Source: Opitutaceae bacterium
GTDB taxonomy: Bacteria > Verrucomicrobiota > Verrucomicrobiae > Opitutales > Opitutaceae
DNA length: 10,285 bases
Direction of reading: 5' to 3'
NCBI GenBank assembly: GCA_031266495.1
Contig: JAISAX010000576.1
Coordinates: 1 to 10,285, forward strand
Below are positions 5,903 to 10,285 of the stretch, piece by piece. Below the pieces are notes generated by a model. It searched no databases and was not told where the DNA came from. It saw only the letters and a list, made by a program, of their open reading frames with translations. The position numbers were made by a program, and so were the translations under genes. How positions within the stretch are numbered: position 1 is the first letter of the stretch; the number at the start of each line of letters is the position of its first letter.

Positions 5903-6820
5903 TCACCTCAGGCTGCCCCAGAAAGGATGAAGCCGTTTTTCGTCCGCGGTGCCTGTCGGGAAATTTTTTAACGGGTCCACGGCCCGGAGGTGTCCGTCAA
6001 GAAAAGCCACGTTGGCCTTGCCTCCGTGCCCGGCGTAAAACCCGGCGGCTCCGCGCTGCTTCCAGAGCGAACTGCTGTCCACGACCGTCGCGTTGGAAAC
6101 TTTTCGCTCGGCGGTGCCGTCGGCAAAGAAATTGGCGTCCATCAAAAATGCCATGACGGACGGCTGGGCGATTTGCTGGACGTTGGTGGCGTGCCGGCTG
6201 AAGGGAGAAACCGGCGGCCACTGGTTGTTCTCCGTCCGGCAGGCGTAGATGTTGATGGAGTATCCGCGATTCCAGTCCGGGTTCGGACCGACATCCTTGA
6301 ACGACGCCGGGCACGACATGCGCGTTGGCGTGGCCGAGGTGGCACTCTGTCCGTCCGTGTAATCCAGATACGGCAGGAACGATCCGTCGTGGCTGCCCGG
6401 ATAACGCCAGAACATCGCGTCGGGCATGTTGCCCTTGTGATCGTGGATCCACAACAACCCGGCGGTGGCGAGTCCTCGCAGGTTGGCCGCGCACTTCGCC
6501 TGGTCGGCCATGCGGCGTACTTGGGAAAATCCTGCGAAGGACAGCGCGGCGAGGATTCCGATGATGGCGATCACCGTCAGCAGCTCGACCAGCGTGAAGG
6601 CGCCGCCGCGCCAGGCGCGGCTGATTTTCGATTTTCGATTCTGGATTTTCGATTGGGCGCTACCGTGCCATTGGGTTGCAGTCGCGGATGCACTGGCCTG
6701 GTCGTTCGGGAATCGAAAATCGGGAATCGAAAATCGAAAATCCTCCACGCACTCGATCAGCGTGAAGACATGGCGGCGGACAAGCGTCGGTTTTCCAGGG
6801 AGAGCGCGGTGGCGATTCAT
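5903..6820 (-). CDS. Prepilin-like protein (type IV pilin/type II secretion pseudopilin style, H-X9-DG)
   Basis: A 305-residue protein with a prepilin leader and hydrophobic N-terminal helix: RGGAFTLVELLTVIAIIGILAALSFAGF at residues 71-98, the class processed by a PilD-like peptidase. The C-terminal HGGKANVAFLDG is the H-X9-DG motif found in large Planctomycetes-Verrucomicrobia-Lentisphaerae families of pseudopilin-like proteins. The start at 6820 is firm: AAGGAGGAGG lies 7 bp upstream, and the ATG overlaps the stop of the upstream beta-helix gene as ATGA. The oddity is a second, upstream leader motif, RRHVFTLIE (residues 15-23), followed not by a hydrophobic helix but by about 50 residues encoded by an inverted-repeat element (FRFSIPDFRF ... 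SKIQNRKSKI). Only the second leader adjoins a membrane segment. The 74 residues before that helix make an unusually long leader. Cleavage would be after Ala rather than the usual Gly. The role is probably in the envelope, perhaps helping deploy the beta-helix protein. Confidence 0.85.
   Translation of the reverse strand: MNRHRALPGKPTLVRRHVFTLIECVEDFRFSIPDFRFPNDQASASATATQWHGSAQSKIQNRKSKISRAWRGGAFTLVELLTVIAIIGILAALSFAGFSQVRRMADQAKCAANLRGLATAGLLWIHDHKGNMPDAMFWRYPGSHDGSFLPYLDYTDGQSATSATPTRMSCPASFKDVGPNPDWNRGYSINIYACRTENNQWPPVSPFSRHATNVQQIAQPSVMAFLMDANFFADGTAERKVSNATVVDSSSLWKQRGAAGFYAGHGGKANVAFLDGHLRAVDPLKNFPTGTADEKRLHPFWGSLR
6623..6742. repeat. 120-bp inverted-repeat element inside the prepilin gene
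   Basis: The arms at 6623-6654 and 6711-6742 are 32-bp inverted repeats that match at 30 positions, built from reiterated GATTTTCGATT units around a 56-bp centre. Translated on the minus strand they give FRFSIPDFRF and SKIQNRKSKI, peptide patterns I recall from spurious or interrupted proteins in Verrucomicrobiota and Planctomycetes. The element sits in frame between two copies of a prepilin leader (18-bp direct repeats at 6584-6601 and 6752-6769, 16 of 18 identical, offset 168 bp). Confidence 0.7.
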
Positions 6821-8889
6821 GGCTGTGCCTCCTCCTTCCCGGTTTGCGGTCCGGCGACCGGCGGACTCCATTCGTGTCCTCTCGCAACCGCGCCGATGTT
6901 CGTGATGGTTTCCGCGCCGGGAAAAACGGAGGCGGCTTCCGGAACGGCGACACCCTTGCCGAACGCGACGCTTTGCCCGCCGCCCTTGCCGGTCGCGAAA
7001 TCCGTAGCGATCAGTTCGTTTTCTGAAGATGGTGCAGCGAGCACTACGCCGCCTTCGCCGGCGAAGGTTTCTCCTCCGCTTGCCTCGCCCCTGCCCGCGG
7101 GCGCGTTCACCCACACGTTGTTGCGAAAAATCATGTTCGGGGCACGATAGCCGGCTTGTCCGGCGAATGCCTGCGCCACGCTGATGTTGTTGATGAAATG
7201 GAAGTTCTCGAAAAGCCGGCTATGCGGCTGCACCACGGTCAGGAAATGGCCGCCGGGGAAAATCACCGTGTTGTTGAAAATCACCACACCCGCGCCGGGA
7301 GCGCGTACCGAATCCAACGATACATCTTTCATGTGCGGGATGTTCCACGGGGACGTCCAGTTTTGCTGGCTCGCCCCGGCCTTGAACCAGCCGGGGCGGT
7401 GGCCCGAGGATTCCGCGATCAGGCGATTGAACGCCCCGTCGTTGCGAATGACGTTTTCGTAAACATACACCGGCCCCGGCCACGGCTCGCCGCCGAGCGG
7501 CTGCCATGAAAGCGGTTCCACCGTATCGACAATCAGGTTACGATAAATCCGCATGTCCTCCGCGTGGTCCTCCATCTCGATCGCGTTGTCCACCAGTCGC
7601 TCGAAAACATTGTCGTGGATGCGCATCCCCTTGCTCCACCGGACCGACCACGTGGACAAGCCCTCGAAGGCGTCGTGTACCCGGTTGTGGCGCACGGTCC
7701 AGTCGCTGCCGACGAGGCCGCAGATGCCGGTTTCGTAGGTCCGGTTGTCGCCCGCTCCGCCGCCCTTGCGCGACCACCAGTAGAGCGGGTATTTCGGCGC
7801 GCCTTCCGCCGGACGCCGTTCGCGGATGATCTCCATCATGTCGTCGAAAGCCGGATACTGTGTGTAATCGCAGTTTTCCACCGTGATGTGATTGGAGGTT
7901 TCCCGGGAATTCGGTGATTCCTTGCGCCCGGTCACGCCCGCCCGGCAGCCGAGGAACCAACTATTGCGCACGGTCACATGGCTGCCGTTGGCATGCACGC
8001 CGGAGAAGCCGGGTGTCTCGAAAGTGAAGCCGTCCACGATGACGTGGATGTCTCCGCGTTCCATCAGGCCGAGGTTGAAGAAGGTCGGGCCATTGTAGCC
8101 CGTCCCCGCATGGCCGTTGCCGGTGCGCGGTCCCGCGCTCATCACGTGGCGCGCGGGATCGGACGGGCCGTATTTGCCCGAGGCGTGCAGCCGCACATGG
8201 AGTTGCCGGGCCTCCGTGTCGTAAAAATAGCCGTGGGCCGGTCCCGGTTGTCCGTTGGCCACGACAAACGTCCGCAATCCCTCCAGCGTGCTGTAAGGTT
8301 GCAAATCCGTTCCCGAATAGAGCACCCGGCAGGTGGCGCTGTCCAGCGGCGCGCGCCAGAGGCCGAGGTTCGCGTCCACGAGTTTCCAGCGGCTGCGCCC
8401 TTCGCGGATGGCGCGGCTGGCATTCGTAATGATAACGGCATTACGGACTCCGTCCTCGGCCTGCAACGTGATGGGCCTTTCGGCCGTGCCCTTGAGTTTG
8501 AGTTCGACCGGTCCGTAATAGACGCCTCGCGCCACCACGATGCGGTCTCCCGGCGCGGCGCGTGACGCCGCTTCCTGGATTGCCGCCATCGCCCGTTCCG
8601 GCGCGAGGCCGTCGCGTGTGTCCGAGCCTGCGTGGCCGTTGACGTAATACACGGCCCCGGTTGCCGCGTGAGCGGACCATAACAGGATGGCGGCGGCGAC
8701 AATCGCGCCGGGCCACCGCAGGTGAAGGGGTTCTTCGACGTTTTCAGTGGAAACAGTGGAGGGGGGAGGGAATGTGCAGGCCATTGGCGCGGGAACGCCT
8801 GGGACCAACATCGTCCCCGCCCTGCTGTTTTCACTGAAAACGTCGAAAAACCGGTGAAGGGAACGTATCCGGTTTGTGAGCACGAGCAT
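6817..8889 (-). CDS. Secreted right-handed parallel beta-helix protein (polysaccharide-lyase-like)
   Basis: A 690-residue exported protein. The mature part opens with AVYYVNGHAGSDTRDGL...AAIQEAASRAAPGDRIVVARGVYYGPVELK, the standard N-terminus of parallel beta-helix carbohydrate-active proteins (pectate-lyase/PL6-like or DUF1565-type). Beta-helix turns with Asn/His ladders follow: HVTVRNSWFLG, HITVENCDYTQ, DWTVRHNRVHDAFEG, MRIHDNVFERLVDNAIEME, MRIYRNLIVDTV, VYVYENVIRN, VVIFNNTVIF, FHFINNISVAQ. Enzymatic activity and substrate cannot be stated; such proteins often act on plant or host polysaccharides. The first ATG in bacterial sequence (8889) gives MLVLTNRIRSLH, then 44 residues encoded by an inserted element, then LRWPGAIVAAAILLWSAHA as signal-peptide core. 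In-element ATGs at 8811 and 8784 are alternative starts. The junction with insect-like DNA lies immediately upstream, so the native promoter and possibly the native start are missing. The frame is open to 8973, but that part is insect-like. Confidence 0.8.
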   Translation of the reverse strand: MLVLTNRIRSLHRFFDVFSENSRAGTMLVPGVPAPMACTFPPPSTVSTENVEEPLHLRWPGAIVAAAILLWSAHAATGAVYYVNGHAGSDTRDGLAPERAMAAIQEAASRAAPGDRIVVARGVYYGPVELKLKGTAERPITLQAEDGVRNAVIITNASRAIREGRSRWKLVDANLGLWRAPLDSATCRVLYSGTDLQPYSTLEGLRTFVVANGQPGPAHGYFYDTEARQLHVRLHASGKYGPSDPARHVMSAGPRTGNGHAGTGYNGPTFFNLGLMERGDIHVIVDGFTFETPGFSGVHANGSHVTVRNSWFLGCRAGVTGRKESPNSRETSNHITVENCDYTQYPAFDDMMEIIRERRPAEGAPKYPLYWWSRKGGGAGDNRTYETGICGLVGSDWTVRHNRVHDAFEGLSTWSVRWSKGMRIHDNVFERLVDNAIEMEDHAEDMRIYRNLIVDTVEPLSWQPLGGEPWPGPVYVYENVIRNDGAFNRLIAESSGHRPGWFKAGASQQNWTSPWNIPHMKDVSLDSVRAPGAGVVIFNNTVIFPGGHFLTVVQPHSRLFENFHFINNISVAQAFAGQAGYRAPNMIFRNNVWVNAPAGRGEASGGETFAGEGGVVLAAPSSENELIATDFATGKGGGQSVAFGKGVAVPEAASVFPGAETITNIGAVARGHEWSPPVAGPQTGKEEAQP
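6828..6837 (-). promoter_or_regulatory. Strong Shine-Dalgarno that sets the prepilin start
   Basis: AAGGAGGAGG on the minus strand, 7 bp before the ATG at 6820 and inside the 3' end of the beta-helix gene. It is the clearest ribosome-binding site in the window. With the ATGA overlap it fixes the start upstream of both prepilin leaders and indicates that the two genes share one transcript. Confidence 0.85.
8729..8852. mobile_element. 124-bp MITE with ISL3-like ends in the signal-peptide region
   Basis: Terminal inverted repeats of 28 bp (8729-8756 and 8825-8852) match at 26 positions and begin GGTTCTTCGACGTTTTCAGT. The 8-bp sequence GGTGAAGG flanks it directly on both sides (8721-8728 and 8853-8860). 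The 8-bp duplication and ends starting GG.TCTT.G are features of the ISL3 insertion-sequence family, so this looks like a non-autonomous ISL3 derivative. It encodes no protein of its own. Element plus one duplication is 132 bp, exactly 44 codons, so it leaves the beta-helix frame intact. The two ends of the insertion are very clear; the family assignment is from the end sequence and duplication length only. Confidence 0.82.
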
Positions 8890-8905
8890 GAAAAAGCGAA
8901 AGAGA
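8890..8905. other. Junction between bacterial and insect-like sequence
   Basis: Up to at least 8861 the sequence is bacterial, since the 8-bp target duplication of the MITE lies there. From about 8906 onward it reads as an insect repeat (minus-strand translation PPSVSRLSRQCGILNVSQPY, which I recall from cockroach and termite repeat translations). The change therefore falls within about 45 bp, most likely 8890-8905. No target duplication, vector or linker is evident at the boundary. Confidence 0.6.
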
Positions 8906-9060
8906 GGTCTATAGGGTTGTGAGACGTTAAGGATCCCACATTGTCTAGACAGTCGACTCACAGATGGCGGCAAGGTTGTCAGCCTTAATCGGCGCCCGCA
9001 TTTTACTCCCCAGTAAGATTCCTGGTAGTGACCTCATCGGGAATCGAACCTACGACCTTT
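8906..9060 (-). mobile_element. Insect repeat fragment with tRNA-type B box
   Basis: On the minus strand a perfect Pol III B box, GGTTCGATTCC (9050-9040), is followed by GATGAGGTCA, then CCAGGAATCTTACTGGGG, and later CCGCCATCTGTGAG. Translated, the strand gives SRKVVGSIPDEVT and PPSVSRLSRQCG, fragments I recognise from spurious proteins predicted in Blattodea genomes (termites and cockroaches). The copy appears internally deleted relative to the form I remember. No protein-coding role is claimed. Confidence 0.6.
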
Positions 9061-9507
9061 CTGCTTGATCTGACAGGTGTGAAATGTTCCTTGGCTTTCG
9101 TCTCTACCTCCGATTGAGTGTGACGGTATTGCTTGAAACAGATATGAGCTGCTTCCCTTGATGTGATTCTCTTTGCGCAATTTGTAGTCGCTTTATCACA
9201 GATAATGTATAACATCTGCAAGTGACTGGAATCGAACAAGCAATGACAGCCCCAGGAGGAATATACTACCGCTGCATGAATACTGCTTCTCTCTCTGTCA
9301 GAGCCGCGACGCAAATTGCATACAGTTACCTGTGGGTCTTTAAGTGCATCGCTTTTCTTCAGTTGTGATACCAATTATTCGATTGTTTTAACGTCAATGA
9401 CGTAATGATTTTCAATTTTCAAAATTGTTAATGTTTGGGAATATGAGGCCACGCAGAGAATTCTCTTTCTTACAAAACAAACGAACAAGTTCCGTGGCCT
9501 GATTCCG
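9061..9507. other. Non-coding host-like stretch, no gene recognised
   Basis: AT-rich sequence without a credible gene on either strand. A minus-strand TGTTCGATTCC at 9238-9228 resembles a second Pol III B box, but I see no matching A box. AATTTTCAAAATT-type A/T runs occur near 9410-9428. Composition differs sharply from positions 1-8890. It is probably intergenic host DNA made of old repeat fragments. Confidence 0.5.
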
Positions 9508-9562
9508 TACCGACCGAACGACAGCCGCTTGTCGGCGGAGTTAGTGCCAACTTTTGCGGATA
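9508..9562 (-). mobile_element. Truncated SINE fragment, inverted relative to the next element
   Basis: This segment (containing GCCGCTTGTCGGCG and GTGCCAACTTTTG) is an imperfect inverted copy of 9837-9890 inside the plus-strand SINE, with CCGCTTGTCGGCG and GCCAACTTTTG shared exactly. It is best read as the 3' part of a second copy of the same SINE family, in the opposite orientation and lacking its tRNA-like head. Confidence 0.6.
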
Positions 9563-9612
9563 TTACTAATATTAAAGTCAGGGAGATTATTGTGGCCGGT
9601 TAAGGTCACCCC

Positions 9613-9928
9613 CGACCGCCTCTGTGGTCTAGTGGTCAGAGTTCTTGGCTACGGATCCGGAAGCCCGGGTTCGATTCCCGGCAATACCAGAAAGAAAAAG
9701 TAATGAGTCTGGAACGGGGTCCACTCAACCTCGTGAGTACAACTGAGGAGCTACTTGATAGAAAAGTAGCGGTTCCTGTCTAGAAAACCGAGAATACGGC
9801 CGTAGGGATCCGTCATGCTGACCACGTGGCACCCTCTATCCTCAAAAGTTGGCATCACTTCGCCGACAAGCGGCGGTCGCTCGGTCGGTATAGTTCGCTC
9901 GCGGACACAGAGCATGGAGTTTTTTTTT
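9613..9928 (+). mobile_element. tRNA-derived insect SINE
   Basis: The 5' head has a Pol III A box TGGTCTAGTGG (9625-9635) and a perfect B box GGTTCGATTCC (9668-9678), with a well-paired T-arm CCGGG/CCCGG. The body (CTGGAACGGGGTCCACTCA, GAGGAGCTACTTGAT, AAGTAGCGG, AATACGGCCG) matches the internal sequence of a SINE I recall as widespread in insects, especially cockroaches and termites. It ends in nine T (9920-9928). Possible imperfect target duplications are TTAAGGTCACCCC (9600-9612) and TTAAGGCCATCCC (9927-9939), 11 of 13 matching. The acceptor arms do not pair, so it is not a working tRNA. Confidence 0.75.
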
Positions 9929-10067
9929 AAGGCCATCCCATCTCTCAATACCAGTCTGCAGGGCTGTTTGTCGCCACCCATTGAGCCTACCTCCGAGTAA
10001 ACATAATATTGTAAATCCAAATCCGTGCATAAACCAGTTTGCTCTAGCATTGTGCGCTGTTGACACC

Positions 10068-10211
10068 GAGTACAATTATGACGAGATGGCAGGGTATTTA
10101 GCACCAATTGGGAAGAAGAGGAACGCATATAGGATACTGGTGGGAAAGCCACTGCTAGGAAAACCAAGACGTAGATGGGTGGATAATACTAGAATGATCT
10201 TACAGAAATAA
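10068..10211 (+). pseudogene. Decayed retroelement reverse-transcriptase C-terminal fragment
   Basis: The plus-strand reading EYNYDEMAGYLAPIGKKRN, then AYRILVGKP, then GKPRRRWVDNTRM resembles the C-terminal tail of insect non-LTR retrotransposon reverse transcriptases. The intact form, as I recall it, reads EKRNAYRILVGKPEGKRPLGRPRRRWVDNIKMDL. Here the EGKR segment before the GRPRRRW-like motif is shortened and a stop follows at 10209. No catalytic reverse-transcriptase domain precedes it in the window. It is a non-functional remnant and good evidence of an arthropod source. Confidence 0.6.
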
Positions 10212-10214
10212 GAC

Positions 10215-10235
10215 GTGGTGATGGTGGTGGTGGTG
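10215..10235 (+). repeat. GTG-type trinucleotide microsatellite
   Basis: Seven triplets, GTG with one ATG, directly follow the retroelement remnant. A nine-T run (10269-10277) lies close to the window end. Both are ordinary for insect non-coding DNA. Confidence 0.7.
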
Positions 10236-10285
10236 TATAAGCTAAACTATTAGCCGAGGGGGACTAGATTTTTTTTTACGCAGGC

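Noticed and set aside
8931..8956. Cloning-vector polylinker at the junction (GGATCC, TCTAGA and GTCGAC close together)
   Set aside because: The sites are separated by other bases in a way no common polylinker shows, and the segment translates into the recalled insect repeat peptide, so the sites look coincidental.
8890..8973. Upstream extension of the beta-helix protein to a TTG at 8973
   Set aside because: The extra residues are encoded by the insect-like repeat and precede the signal peptide, so they cannot be part of the bacterial protein.
9618..9686. A tRNA gene
   Set aside because: The A and B boxes and T-arm are good, but the 5' and 3' acceptor strands do not pair and the segment continues into a SINE body, so it is a tRNA-derived SINE head.
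9751..10167. A 138-codon minus-strand gene (contains GCHVVSMTDPYGR)
   Set aside because: It is the antisense translation of the SINE. Similar peptides occur as spurious predictions in insect genomes.
8906..10285. Established horizontal transfer of bacterial genes into an insect genome
   Set aside because: The junction allows it, but nothing in the bacterial half shows adaptation to a eukaryote (no introns, eukaryotic promoters or decay, and no insect repeats inserted in it). A chimera is the safer reading until reads are inspected.

Overview
The window joins two kinds of DNA. Positions 1 to about 8890 are GC-rich, intron-free and tightly packed bacterial sequence. A LacI-type regulator, a sulfite reductase, a PEP-CTERM-anchored FG-GAP repeat protein and a beta-helix/prepilin pair, all with small repeat elements around them, best fit an Opitutaceae-like member of Verrucomicrobiota. 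That assignment is inferred from gene style, not from a marker gene. Positions from about 8906 to the end are lower in GC and contain no bacterial gene. They hold tRNA-derived SINE sequence with Pol III A and B boxes, a second SINE fragment in inverted orientation, poly-T tails, and a decayed retroelement reverse-transcriptase tail. I recognise these as repeats common in cockroach and termite genomes. Opitutaceae are known from termite guts, so a symbiont sequence joined to host sequence is the simplest reading. A chimeric assembly is much more likely than a real transfer.

Bacterial layout: a LacI-family regulator (99-1181, +) converges on an assimilatory sulfite reductase gene (1446-3386, -). 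A divergent spacer with an 11-C run separates the reductase from a secreted surface protein of seven FG-GAP-like repeats and a PEP-CTERM tail (3701-5752, +). That gene converges on a translationally coupled pair on the minus strand: a secreted parallel beta-helix protein (6817-8889) followed by an H-X9-DG-type prepilin-like protein (5903-6820). The two overlap by ATGA, with a strong Shine-Dalgarno for the second.

The most interesting layer is small non-autonomous elements placed at gene edges. Two copies of a REPIN-like element (GTAG-hairpin ... hairpin-CTAC) fill the two convergent intergenic gaps. The first has 14-bp terminal inverted repeats and a perfect 7-bp direct repeat touching the sulfite reductase stop codon. 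The GTAG of the second supplies the stop codon of the PEP-CTERM gene. A 124-bp element with 28-bp inverted repeats and a perfect 8-bp target duplication (ISL3-like ends) sits in frame inside the signal-peptide coding region of the beta-helix gene. Removing it together with one duplication restores a compact normal signal peptide. A fourth, 120-bp inverted-repeat element separates two prepilin leader motifs in the prepilin gene. The sulfite reductase also carries an unusual 46-residue proline/alanine/threonine insert with a 10-C run in the coding strand.

The window shows no CRISPR array, rRNA, functional tRNA, or recognisable new defence or biosynthetic system.
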